DNA from: Flagellimonas oceani
GTDB taxonomy: Bacteria; Bacteroidota; Bacteroidia; Flavobacteriales; Flavobacteriaceae
Direction: 5' to 3'
DNA length: 64,000 bases
NCBI RefSeq assembly: GCF_011068285.1
Contig: NZ_CP049616.1
Span: 2,646,501 to 2,710,500, forward strand
Below are positions 8,076-15,655 of the stretch, piece after piece. A program made the translations under genes and the position numbers. Each line of letters opens with the position of its first letter. The stretch's first letter is position 1. The notes beneath the pieces are model-generated. The model was not told the origin of the DNA and searched no databases. It saw nothing but the letters and a program-made list of their open reading frames with translations.

Positions 8076-8579
8076 ATGATGAGAACGATAACAATTATTT
8101 TATTGGCAATGGGCTTAATAAGTCTATCCAGTTGCGAACAGAAAACAGATCCTAATGCAATGCTTGAAAATTCACAAACGAGAACGGAACTCTTTGATGC
8201 AATTGCCAGTAATCACAGCTATATGACCCAATTCATGGACAATATGCAAACCAACGACCATGCCATGCAGATGATGCAGGGCAACCAAAAGATGATGGGC
8301 CATATGATGCAGGGTGGCGGAATGCAGATGATGATGAAAGACAGCATGATAATGAAAAACATGATGGGCGATCAACCTGTGATGCACGCAATGATGGACA
8401 GAATGATGAAAAGTCCGGAAACAATGAATTCAATGATGCAAATGATGCACGAAAACGGAATGATGAGTGAAGATTGTATGGAGTCGTGCAAAAAAATGAT
8501 AGAAGAAAGTGAATTAGAAGCCAGGGAACAAGGCGAACTCGAATTGAGCAAAAGCCAAAGCCATGGCGATCATCATTAA
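8076..8579 (+). CDS. Methionine-rich lipoprotein (probable copper-binding)
   Basis: 167 residues. Lipoprotein signal with lipobox LSSC (Cys about 20). The mature protein is extremely rich in Met (MM, MMQ, HMM and MMxMM clusters over about residues 55-135) with interspersed His, a few Cys late ('DCMESCKKM') and a His-rich tail ('HGDHH'). Clustered Met is the standard ligand set for Cu(I) in oxidising compartments, so a periplasmic copper-binding role is likely but not proven. It shares the 'NDHAM' region with the lipoprotein at 9690 and opens a long run of closely spaced small genes. Confidence 0.7.
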   Translation: MMRTITIILLAMGLISLSSCEQKTDPNAMLENSQTRTELFDAIASNHSYMTQFMDNMQTNDHAMQMMQGNQKMMGHMMQGGGMQMMMKDSMIMKNMMGDQPVMHAMMDRMMKSPETMNSMMQMMHENGMMSEDCMESCKKMIEESELEAREQGELELSKSQSHGDHH

Positions 8580-8613
8580 AGAATATAACATTTAACACTA
8601 ATAAATAGAAATC

Positions 8614-8901
8614 ATGAAAGGACATTGGATATGGATGGTCATCGGTTGCGGTATTCCGTTACTGTTAATTTTTTTCGCCCCGGCACTGGGTATCACAGGC
8701 TACAATGGAATTTTTGCCTTTATCCTTCTAATGTTTGCAGTACATCTTTTAATACCGCACGGGGGTCATGGCAGGCATGGCGGGCATAAGAGCGGCAGTC
8801 AAGGCCACGCCGGCCATGGAGGTGCCGATCATGAACACCGTAAGGCAGAATCGATAGCAGGTACTGAAGAAGAAGAACACAAAGGGCATCGGCACCATTA
8901 G
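8614..8901 (+). CDS. Small membrane protein with His-rich tail
   Basis: 95 residues. Two predicted membrane helices occupy about residues 4-48 ('WIWMVIGCGIPLLLIFFAPAL', then 'FAFILLMFAVHLLI'), followed by a soluble tail with repeated HGG, HGR, HAGHGG and a final HRHH. The tail would bind divalent metal or Cu. No named family recognised; a role in metal buffering at the inner membrane is inferred from composition and from the neighbouring copper-type genes. Confidence 0.65.
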   Translation: MKGHWIWMVIGCGIPLLLIFFAPALGITGYNGIFAFILLMFAVHLLIPHGGHGRHGGHKSGSQGHAGHGGADHEHRKAESIAGTEEEEHKGHRHH

Positions 8902-8917
8902 AAATAAATAGAAACAA

Positions 8918-9133
8918 ATGAAACATAAATATCAAATAAACGGAATAAGCTGTGGCGGCTGTGTCACAAGGGTAAGAAAAACCTTGGAAGCGCACCCGGC
9001 CATAGAGAAGGCCGAAATCTTTTTAAGCCCGAAAGGAAAGACGATCATCAGCATGAACAAGAAGCTTACGGTCGAAGAACTGCAAGGGCAACTCAATAAA
9101 CTTGACGGCTATACCATTACAGAGATCATTTAA
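8918..9133 (+). CDS. Heavy-metal-associated domain protein (CopZ-like)
   Basis: 71 residues, a single HMA (ferredoxin-like beta-alpha-beta-beta-alpha-beta) domain with the metal loop 'GISCGGCVTRV' (Cys-x2-Cys). No signal peptide, so it is cytosolic. Proteins of this size and motif are Cu(I) chaperones that deliver copper to P-type ATPases; a CopB-type ATPase lies at 44743 and a second HMA protein at 20294. Which partner it serves is not shown. Confidence 0.88.
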   Translation: MKHKYQINGISCGGCVTRVRKTLEAHPAIEKAEIFLSPKGKTIISMNKKLTVEELQGQLNKLDGYTITEII

Positions 9134-9160
9134 AATAATACGAACCTTAAAATTTAGAAC

Positions 9161-9370
9161 ATGTTTTACAAAGATGGATTTTTTTGGGGCATGCACCTTA
9201 TCTGGTGGGCCATTTGGATCGTGGCCTTAGGCTGGATATTTTTTGCACCTTCCAGTACAACTTACACAGAAACCATAGAAGACGATCCGGCCACAATGCT
9301 CAAAATCCGGTTTGCCAAGGGCGAGATTTCCAAGGAGGAATATGAGCGATCAAAGAAACTTTTAAAATAG
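9161..9370 (+). CDS. Small SHOCT-domain membrane protein (copy 1)
   Basis: 69 residues. One hydrophobic helix with aromatic-rich start ('GMHLIWWAIWIVALGWIFFAP'), then a short C-terminal SHOCT domain ('ATMLKIRFAKGEISKEEYERSKKLL'). SHOCT domains are oligomerisation-type modules of unclear function. It is a near-tandem duplicate of the next gene. Confidence 0.8.
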   Translation: MFYKDGFFWGMHLIWWAIWIVALGWIFFAPSSTTYTETIEDDPATMLKIRFAKGEISKEEYERSKKLLK

Positions 9371-9407
9371 GAAAGACAAACAACTATTAACCTTTAAACC
9401 TAAAACT

Positions 9408-9623
9408 ATGCATTTTTTCGACGGACACTGGGGCGGTATGCACTTCGTATGGTGGATCATATGGTTCATTCTTTTAATATGGATATTCTTTGTGCCATAC
9501 GACATCCCTTACCGAAAATCAAAGAAGGAAGACCCTCTCGCAATTCTCAAAAAAAGATTTGCCAATGGGGAAATTACAAAAGAGGAATTTGAGGAAACAA
9601 AAAGGATTCTAAAATCCAAATAG
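9408..9623 (+). CDS. Small SHOCT-domain membrane protein (copy 2)
   Basis: 71 residues, same architecture as the previous gene: N-terminal helix 'GMHFVWWIIWFILLIWIFFVP' and SHOCT tail 'AILKKRFANGEITKEEFEETKRIL'. The His in 'GGMHFVWW' is shared with copy 1 and could be a membrane-interface metal ligand; this is speculation. The stop codon lies in one arm of an inverted repeat. Confidence 0.8.
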   Translation: MHFFDGHWGGMHFVWWIIWFILLIWIFFVPYDIPYRKSKKEDPLAILKKRFANGEITKEEFEETKRILKSK

Positions 9624-9650
9624 TGTCATTTCAGTTTTGACTTGACACTA
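9621..9650 (+). repeat. Inverted repeat downstream of SHOCT copy 2
   Basis: TAGTGTCA (9621-9628) and TGACACTA (9643-9650) are exact 8-base inverted arms separated by 14 bases. There is no T-run, so a processing hairpin or an operator for the genes after it is more likely than a terminator. Confidence 0.45.
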
Positions 9651-9689
9651 GGAAGTAGCTACAATTAGTAACACTTAAAATGAATCAAA

Positions 9690-10136
9690 ATGAAAACAAA
9701 AATCAAAAAAACAGTAGGAATTGTTTTGGCCGTTTTCACATTATCGGCCTGTGCACAAAAACAGGAAAGTGCTGTAAAGGATATGCTTAAGGACCCGTCA
9801 CAACAAGAGGAGGTTTTGACCTTGATGGTCGAAGACCACGATCTGGGCAAAAAATACATTGCCAAGATGATGGATAACGACCATGCCATGGGAATGATGG
9901 TGGACGAACTCGTAAAAGAGGCGGCTAAGGATACCATACTTGCGAACAAATTGAGCGATATGATCACTAGATATCCTGACCTTATGCTACTGACCACCCA
10001 CCATTTTATGCCGGTCATTGCCAATGACAGCCTTTTGAGCGACACCTTTTGTGACCACACTTTGGAGCATGAGGAATTGGAAAAAGCTATGCACAATAAA
10101 ATGGAATACAAAAAGAGCCTTGAGCGCAACCATTGA
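9690..10136 (+). CDS. Lipoprotein related to the Met-rich lipoprotein at 8076
   Basis: 148 residues. Lipoprotein signal with lipobox LSAC (Cys about 21). It shares with the protein at 8076 the sequence around 'MMDNDHAMGMMVDELV' and the general helical layout, but has far fewer Met residues. 'TTHHFMPVI' and 'DHTLEHEELEKAMH' keep several possible metal-binding His and Met. Probably a periplasmic metal-related helical-bundle protein; function unknown. Confidence 0.6.
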   Translation: MKTKIKKTVGIVLAVFTLSACAQKQESAVKDMLKDPSQQEEVLTLMVEDHDLGKKYIAKMMDNDHAMGMMVDELVKEAAKDTILANKLSDMITRYPDLMLLTTHHFMPVIANDSLLSDTFCDHTLEHEELEKAMHNKMEYKKSLERNH

Positions 10137-10209
10137 CCCCGACTTTGGTTTTAACGCAAAGTATTGCATTTAAAAATGAACAGCAACTAAAAACATTAAA
10201 ACAAGAATC

Positions 10210-10485
10210 ATGAATCGTATCAATGTAAAAAAATTCGGTTTTGCCATGGGGCTGACCGCTGCAATCCTCTACGCTGGCTGCATGATCGTTTTGGCCACAG
10301 CAGGACAAGAAGGAAGCATAACCTTTTTCAACAGCCTGTTGCACGGCTTGGACACCACCAGTATAATACGGGTAGACGTGCCAATTTGGGAGGCACTTAT
10401 TGGCATTGTCCAGACCTTTATCATTGCCTGGCTCACGGGTGCCCTGATCGCCGCTTTTTATAATGCACAACTTAAAGCCAAATAA
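10210..10485 (+). CDS. DUF5676-family membrane protein
   Basis: 91 residues with two predicted membrane helices ('FAMGLTAAILYAGCMIVLA' and 'EALIGIVQTFIIAWLTGALIAAFYN'). The start 'MNRINVKKFGFAMGLT' and the overall length match the DUF5676 family, whose members occur beside copper and other metal resistance genes; function unknown. It lies 30 bases before the multicopper oxidase. Confidence 0.75.
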   Translation: MNRINVKKFGFAMGLTAAILYAGCMIVLATAGQEGSITFFNSLLHGLDTTSIIRVDVPIWEALIGIVQTFIIAWLTGALIAAFYNAQLKAK

Positions 10486-10515
10486 AACCTTAAAATTATT
10501 AAAGACTCTAAAATT

Positions 10516-11787
10516 ATGGACAGAAGAAATTTTTTGGCAACGGGTGCCGTATCTACGGCGGGCATGCTGTTTTTTCCCGGCAATCTCTTGGCCGAAAGTG
10601 CCAAGGAGGCCAACAAACAACGCTTAACACAACCCCTACCCTTTAAAAAAAATGGCGAATGGAAAGAATTTGAACTTTACATCGATATCAAGGTACACGA
10701 ACCCGCCCCGGGTTTTAAATACCACACCTTGGCCTTTAACGATATGATTCCCGGCCCTGAGATACGGGTCGACTATGGCGATAAAGTACGGGTGAAATTC
10801 AAAAACAAAACCGGCATCAACCACACCATACACTGGCACGGTATCTATGTGCCCTGGCGTATGGACGGAGTCCCCTACGTGAGCCAGCTGCCGGTAATGC
10901 CGGAGAACGAATTTATTTACGAATTTGAGGCAAAACCCGTGGGCACCCATTTTTACCACTGCCATTGGGGCACGGTCATGCACATGCAGGCTGGGATGTT
11001 CGGGAGCATAATCGTAGAGGATCCAGACGATCCTATTAAAAAACAGTTTCCGTACGAACGGGAATATACCTTGGTATATGGTGCGCACGACGTCAACTAC
11101 ATCCGCAATGAGATGAACCGGATGCTGGACCGTATGAAGGAACGTAACTATCTTATGAAGGAAGGCCGCTTCGATCCGGAGCGCTGGGCCGTGTTCAATA
11201 ACCACGACCAGTTTGCCGAATCCATCAAGAACGGATGGGAGCCGCCCTATGCATTGAGCCGCAGGGCCCCGGCAAGCCTGCCACAGGCAGACTGGTTCAC
11301 CGTAAACGGCAAGTCGTATCCCGAGACCCCGTACCTTTTTATAAAATCGGGCGAAAAGATACGGGTACGCCTTATCAATGCTGGTGCAGAGATACATAAC
11401 CTTCACCTGCACGGGCATGACTTCTGGATGGTGGCCGATGACGGAATTCCTTTATCTCATCCTTGGAAACGAAACACAGTGCCGTTGACGCCCGGCAAAA
11501 CTTTCGATATCATTATTGAGGGGGACAATAGGGGTATCTGGACCTTTCATGACCACGATACGCGAAAAGTGACCAATAATGGCTTATACCCTGGAGGAAA
11601 TTTGTTGGCATTGGTATACGAAGACTTACCCGAAGATGAACTCATCATTACCAAACACAGTGGCAACACCATGTTCAACAAGGGCATGGGAATGGAAGGA
11701 ATGGATATGGATATGGGCAAACCAATGAATATGGACAAGATGCTGTTCGGGGACGATAAGCTTCCCAAGATCGCCCTGGACGAATAA
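10516..11787 (+). CDS. Two-domain multicopper oxidase with T1 copper site in domain 1
   Basis: 423 residues. Tat-type signal ('MDRRNFLATGAVSTAG'). Domain 1 has the HxxHWHG box (H103, H106, H108) and HCH with C149, followed by H156 and M161, a complete type 1 copper site (His, Cys, His-x4-Met). Domain 2 has HNLHLHGH (H294-H301) and HDH (H345, H347): the usual HCH is HDH, so domain 2 has no T1 site. The four HxH pairs supply all eight ligands of a trinuclear cluster. A Met-rich tail ('GMGMEGMDMDMGKPMNMDKM') resembles Cu(I)-binding segments of cuprous oxidases. Likely a periplasmic copper oxidase/detoxifying enzyme that uses O2; T1 placement corresponds to a two-domain type rather than to three-domain CueO or CopA. 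Confidence 0.85.
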   Translation: MDRRNFLATGAVSTAGMLFFPGNLLAESAKEANKQRLTQPLPFKKNGEWKEFELYIDIKVHEPAPGFKYHTLAFNDMIPGPEIRVDYGDKVRVKFKNKTGINHTIHWHGIYVPWRMDGVPYVSQLPVMPENEFIYEFEAKPVGTHFYHCHWGTVMHMQAGMFGSIIVEDPDDPIKKQFPYEREYTLVYGAHDVNYIRNEMNRMLDRMKERNYLMKEGRFDPERWAVFNNHDQFAESIKNGWEPPYALSRRAPASLPQADWFTVNGKSYPETPYLFIKSGEKIRVRLINAGAEIHNLHLHGHDFWMVADDGIPLSHPWKRNTVPLTPGKTFDIIIEGDNRGIWTFHDHDTRKVTNNGLYPGGNLLALVYEDLPEDELIITKHSGNTMFNKGMGMEGMDMDMGKPMNMDKMLFGDDKLPKIALDE

Positions 11788-11812
11788 TTATTAATAAACC
11801 AAAAAAATCATC

Positions 11813-13045
11813 ATGAATAAAATATATGTAATCCTATTTTTTGCACTTTTCGCATTGCCGGGTTTTGCACAATTACCGGGATCGGAGCAATTGAACAGGG
11901 AAGATATGCTGCCCGAAATAGAACTGGGCATCAAGACCGTTTCTACGGGCAATTTTTACAGCAATCAGGGCAATGCCTCACTGGCCATACCCGTACTCAA
12001 CGAAGGCGACCAGGTCCTTTCCGATTTTTCGGATTCCTATTTCCTCATTGGCGCCCGCCAAAAACTGTACAAAGGTTGGCGGGGCCAAATGGTATTGGGC
12101 TTCTCTTTCCCAGACGCCAATAGCGGCCTGGGGCAGGTTTTTTACAACCAGGTGATGGCACTTGTGGAAAACAAGAACAACATCATAAGGATCGGGCGTA
12201 CCACCTCACAGACCATTTTGGGCGAGTTCAATACCATACGCGATGACGATGCGCTGCAATATACCTATGTGCTCAACCCCTTCTCCAACGGCCTCAATAC
12301 CGAGGACAACCAATATGCGAACGTACTGGAATACACCCGCATCTTTGGGCAGCGCCTCTATGTAACCCTGCACGCCGAAAATTATCAGGATTTTGAGGAA
12401 CCCAACGATTATTCCATCAATGGCCTTGGGGGCAGCATTATATATCGCCAACCGGAAAGCCAGTTGTGGAACCGCAAAATCTTAAGGGAAATAGGCTTTA
12501 GCTGGAACAACTTTTTATTGGACAGATCCGATTTGGCGCCCAATGCGGACAGCAACGAAACCTTGACCAGTTTTATAGGGAACGCCACCTTCAGTATATT
12601 GCCCGATCCCGTACATTTCGTCGATTTCAAGGTACAGGGCATCTACAACGACGGGCTCTCAACTATTGAAAACATCACAGATTATACCAGTTACACGCGC
12701 TCCCGCAGTACGGCGGCCTTTGGGATGCTCCGCTACCTGAACCGCAAGCTGGAACGGCCCAATTTCCAGATAGCCGCCGGGTTCGGGTACAAGGATTTTT
12801 CCAATACAGATGGCAACACCAACCAATATATGGCCATCGGCAATTTCCTGTACCGTGTGGGAAATAATTTCGACCTTATATTCCAGTACCGCTACAACAA
12901 GAACAATGGTGCGCTACAGCCCTTGCTGGGCGAGAGCCAGCACCGGGTGCAGATAGGCCTGGCCTATACCTTCAACAAATTGTTCAACAGCCAGTTCGAT
13001 GGCAGGAATTCGTTGCTGAACCTGGAACACGGTTATATAAAATAG
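11813..13045 (+). CDS. Predicted outer membrane beta-barrel protein
   Basis: 410 residues, signal peptide 'YVILFFALFALPGFAQ'. The mature part is made of alternating amphipathic strands with aromatic ends ('RQKLYKGWRGQMVLGFSF', 'NNFDLIFQYRYNKNNG', 'HRVQIGLAYTFN'), as in porin-like barrels of Bacteroidota. It follows the multicopper oxidase by 25 bases and ends the copper-type gene run, so it may be a metal-related outer membrane component, but no CusC/TolC-like periplasmic helices are present. No specific family recognised. Confidence 0.65.
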   Translation: MNKIYVILFFALFALPGFAQLPGSEQLNREDMLPEIELGIKTVSTGNFYSNQGNASLAIPVLNEGDQVLSDFSDSYFLIGARQKLYKGWRGQMVLGFSFPDANSGLGQVFYNQVMALVENKNNIIRIGRTTSQTILGEFNTIRDDDALQYTYVLNPFSNGLNTEDNQYANVLEYTRIFGQRLYVTLHAENYQDFEEPNDYSINGLGGSIIYRQPESQLWNRKILREIGFSWNNFLLDRSDLAPNADSNETLTSFIGNATFSILPDPVHFVDFKVQGIYNDGLSTIENITDYTSYTRSRSTAAFGMLRYLNRKLERPNFQIAAGFGYKDFSNTDGNTNQYMAIGNFLYRVGNNFDLIFQYRYNKNNGALQPLLGESQHRVQIGLAYTFNKLFNSQFDGRNSLLNLEHGYIK

Positions 13046-13062
13046 TTTAAGGAAAACGACCA

Positions 13063-13863
13063 ATGAAAGTTAAAAGGACTACATCAAAAATAGGGACCAT
13101 ATTCATTCATGCACTCGTGGGAACAGGTATTTTCTATTTCCTTGTCCATCCTTTTACCATGGTGCTCTATTGGTTTGAATTTAGCAATACGACCATTTCA
13201 TTTTCATTATTTCGAGAAGTGTTGCAAGAACGCTTTTTGGAATCATTTACCTTAGATATGCGGGGTATGGGTGGATTACTAGCTTTATTAGGGGTACTCC
13301 TGGGAACAATTTCGGGTTTGTTTTGGATAAGCCTTAAAAAGAAAAATGAACTTATTGGTACACAACAGCGCCTTCTGCAACAGGATATTGCAGCCCTTAT
13401 AAATGCCGGCGAGAATGAACGGGTAGAATTTAAGTCATCCATCCGCTATGATTATTTTAGGAAAACCACCAACCGCGAACTGGAACTGGCCATTGCCAAG
13501 ACCATTGTAGGTTTTATGAATGCAGAAGGGGGCAAATTAATTATTGGTGTTGATGACGATGGAAGCGTTTTGGGCCTGGAAAAAGATTTTAAGACACTCA
13601 AGCATAAAAACAGGGATGGCTACCAGCGGGAGGTATACCGGATTATATCCACCCAGCTGGGGCACGAAGCCTGTTTCAGCAATCATATTTCCTTTTATGT
13701 CGTCAATGAAAAGGAAATATGTGTCATAGACATTGAACCATCCAAAGACCCTGTTTACGTTAACGATGGTGCGGACACGACCTTTTACGTGCGCACCGGT
13801 AATGCTACATATCCCTTGACCGTAAAAGAAACCGTGGATTATTTAAAAACCCAAAAAACGTAA
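13063..13863 (+). CDS. Membrane-anchored AlbA_2 (Schlafen-type ATP-/nucleic-acid-binding) domain protein
   Basis: 266 residues. Two hydrophobic helices lie in the N-terminal ~90 residues ('IGTIFIHALVGTGIFYFLVH' and 'GLLALLGVLLGTISGLFWIS'). Residues about 118-262 are an AlbA_2 domain: 'NERVEFKSSIR', 'ELELAIAKTIVGFMNAEGGKLIIGVDDDGSVLGLEKD' and the late 'FYVRTGNATYPL'. AlbA_2 modules usually sit in soluble transcription regulators or Schlafen nucleases; tethering to the inner membrane is unusual. Substrate and function unknown. Confidence 0.8.
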   Translation: MKVKRTTSKIGTIFIHALVGTGIFYFLVHPFTMVLYWFEFSNTTISFSLFREVLQERFLESFTLDMRGMGGLLALLGVLLGTISGLFWISLKKKNELIGTQQRLLQQDIAALINAGENERVEFKSSIRYDYFRKTTNRELELAIAKTIVGFMNAEGGKLIIGVDDDGSVLGLEKDFKTLKHKNRDGYQREVYRIISTQLGHEACFSNHISFYVVNEKEICVIDIEPSKDPVYVNDGADTTFYVRTGNATYPLTVKETVDYLKTQKT

Positions 13864-13868
13864 AAATT

Positions 13869-14585
13869 ATGCAATATGTCTGGTTCATATGGTCCCTTAT
13901 TATTCTAGCCCTCTGGGGCGTGGTCTATCTAATGAAGAAAGATTCTCGAAGAGAAATGCTGAAGATGAGTTGGATAACCATGCCCTTCGGGCTTACAGAA
14001 CCTTTGTTCGTTCCTGAATATTGGCATCCGCCGTCCCTTTTTGATTTGGCGATAAGGACAGGGTTCGATATCGAAAGCCTAATCTTCTCTTTTGCCATCG
14101 GAGGTATAGGCACGGTACTGTACAATCTAATTTTTAAGCGAAGGTATGTTGAAATACCGCACACTGAGCGCAAACATGCCATGCACAGACTTCACATATA
14201 CATTCTTTTCGTCCCAGTTCTTGCGTTTTTGGTGTTGGCGCTGTTCACGCATTTGAATCATATCTACTGTGGAATATTGGCCATGTTTTTAGGTGGAATT
14301 GCCACGCTTTACTGCCGTCCGGACCTAAAGACCAAAATCTGGATAAGTGGGTTTCTGTTCACGGCATTGTACTTTGTTTATTTTGGAAGTATACAACCGT
14401 TCTATCCCGATTATGTAGAATTGTTCTGGAACCTAGAAAATCTGACCCATATCCTTGTTTTGGGTATCCCCATTGAAGAATTATTATTTGCCTTCACTTT
14501 TGGGATGTACTGGTCAGGATTATTCGAACACCTCTATTGGCGAAAACTCATTCAAACTGAAATTATAATTCCACTAAAAAATTAA
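13869..14585 (+). CDS. Lycopene cyclase domain-containing membrane protein
   Basis: 238 residues, about seven hydrophobic helices. The pattern 'WITMPFGLTEPLFVPEYWHPP' and especially 'GIPIEELLFAFTFGMYWSGLFEH' match the CrtY-type heterodimeric/fused lycopene cyclase domain, where the Pro-x-Glu-Glu motif is conserved. No carotenoid pathway gene is adjacent, so its substrate is uncertain; many Bacteroidota carry such proteins of unverified activity. It starts 6 bases after the AlbA_2 gene and is probably co-transcribed. Confidence 0.75.
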   Translation: MQYVWFIWSLIILALWGVVYLMKKDSRREMLKMSWITMPFGLTEPLFVPEYWHPPSLFDLAIRTGFDIESLIFSFAIGGIGTVLYNLIFKRRYVEIPHTERKHAMHRLHIYILFVPVLAFLVLALFTHLNHIYCGILAMFLGGIATLYCRPDLKTKIWISGFLFTALYFVYFGSIQPFYPDYVELFWNLENLTHILVLGIPIEELLFAFTFGMYWSGLFEHLYWRKLIQTEIIIPLKN

Positions 14586-14652
14586 CACTATGAAACCTAT
14601 TCCATCACATAGGAAAAACAATACTGCCCAAGGCATTACCATTAAAAATCCA

Positions 14653-15096
14653 ATGCGAAAATTATCCATTGGTACATTCATCCTTTTATTGTTTTCAATA
14701 TTATTTCTATCCTGTTCCAACAAGAAAAAGAAAGTGGCTGAAAGTAAAATCCAGCCAACTGTTGAAACATCCCTAACAGCAGATGAAGCCATTGTGCCAT
14801 CCGAAAATTATGAAATCGTTCCCAACGAAAAAGTATGTATGGTCAACGACCGATATATGGGTGTGTCCCAAATACCTATTGAAGCCAACGGAACTACTTA
14901 TTACGGATGTTGTGAAAATTGTGTTGAAAAGTTACAGAAAAACCTGGATGATGTCCGCTTTGGAAGCAATCCACTTAACAATAAAAAAGTTGATAAAGCT
15001 TTAGCAATTATTGTCCAGGATAAAAACAGCGGAAGTGTTTATTATTTCACTTCTCAAGAAGATGCCCAAACATTTATTAATAAGAATAAAGGATAG
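14653..15096 (+). CDS. Lipoprotein with TRASH/YHS-like Cys motif
   Basis: About 147 residues from the ATG at 14653, which places the lipobox 'LFLSC' at a normal distance (Cys about 21); the in-frame ATG at 14590 would add 21 residues. The mature part contains 'VCMVNDRYM' and 'TYYGCCENCVEKL', a Cys...Cys-Cys-x2-Cys arrangement like TRASH and YHS domains that bind copper or other soft metals. It follows the lycopene-cyclase-domain gene and precedes two stress proteins. A periplasmic metal-binding role is inferred. Confidence 0.7.
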   Translation: MRKLSIGTFILLLFSILFLSCSNKKKKVAESKIQPTVETSLTADEAIVPSENYEIVPNEKVCMVNDRYMGVSQIPIEANGTTYYGCCENCVEKLQKNLDDVRFGSNPLNNKKVDKALAIIVQDKNSGSVYYFTSQEDAQTFINKNKG

Positions 15097-15124
15097 AAAG
15101 CCTTTATTCATAAAATTTCAAGTT

Positions 15125-15598
15125 ATGAGGATAGTATTGGCCATAGATGGCTCTGATTTTAGTAAGACGGCCATAGATGAACTTGCGGCGCTACCGTTGC
15201 CGTCAGGTACCGAAGTTCGTATCATATCGGTTTTTGAGAGCCCTGTTCTGGCCGCTCCGGGAGTAGTTTCTATGGGCGGAGGGCTTGGTAATTATTATGA
15301 AGAGGCCTTGTCCCAAGCAAAAAAATCAACAGAAGAAATCGTTGACCTGGCGGTCCAGATGTTACGAGAAAAAAATCCCCGACTATCGGTAACAACAGCA
15401 GTTGTGAACGGGTGGCCTAAAAATGTGATCTTGGAGGAGGCAGAAGCCTTTAACGCAGATTTAATAATTGTAGGGTCACAAGGTCGCGGGGCGGTATCAA
15501 GGTTTCTCCTCGGCTCGGTTTCCCAGTCGGTGGCAATGCACGCCCGCTGTTCGGTCATGATAGTCCGAAAGCGCGGAATGAACAAGAAGGACCAATAA
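15125..15598 (+). CDS. Universal stress protein (UspA family), tandem copy 1
   Basis: 157 residues from the ATG at 15125 (the open frame starts further upstream, overlapping the preceding gene). Begins 'MRIVLAIDGSDFSKTAIDELA', with the ATP-binding signature 'GSQGRGAVSRFLLGSVSQSVA' (G-x2-G-x9-G-[ST]) near the end. USPs of this class bind ATP and act in survival under energy or oxidative stress. It is a tandem duplicate of the next gene. Confidence 0.93.
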   Translation: MRIVLAIDGSDFSKTAIDELAALPLPSGTEVRIISVFESPVLAAPGVVSMGGGLGNYYEEALSQAKKSTEEIVDLAVQMLREKNPRLSVTTAVVNGWPKNVILEEAEAFNADLIIVGSQGRGAVSRFLLGSVSQSVAMHARCSVMIVRKRGMNKKDQ

Positions 15599-15655
15599 TA
15601 AATATTGGTTATAAGCTTAAAAATGAAAGATAGTGTATCATCCAAAAGACAAATC

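Noticed and set aside
8172..8625. Minus-strand ORFs opposite the Met-rich lipoprotein, giving a His-rich protein (HHxxHHH pattern)
   Set aside because: The His comes only from the complement of Met codons (ATG read as CAT); the plus-strand gene has a signal peptide and conserved context.
10636..11418. 260-residue minus-strand ORF opposite the multicopper oxidase
   Set aside because: Shadow of the oxidase gene; no recognisable domain, and all copper ligands are on the plus strand.
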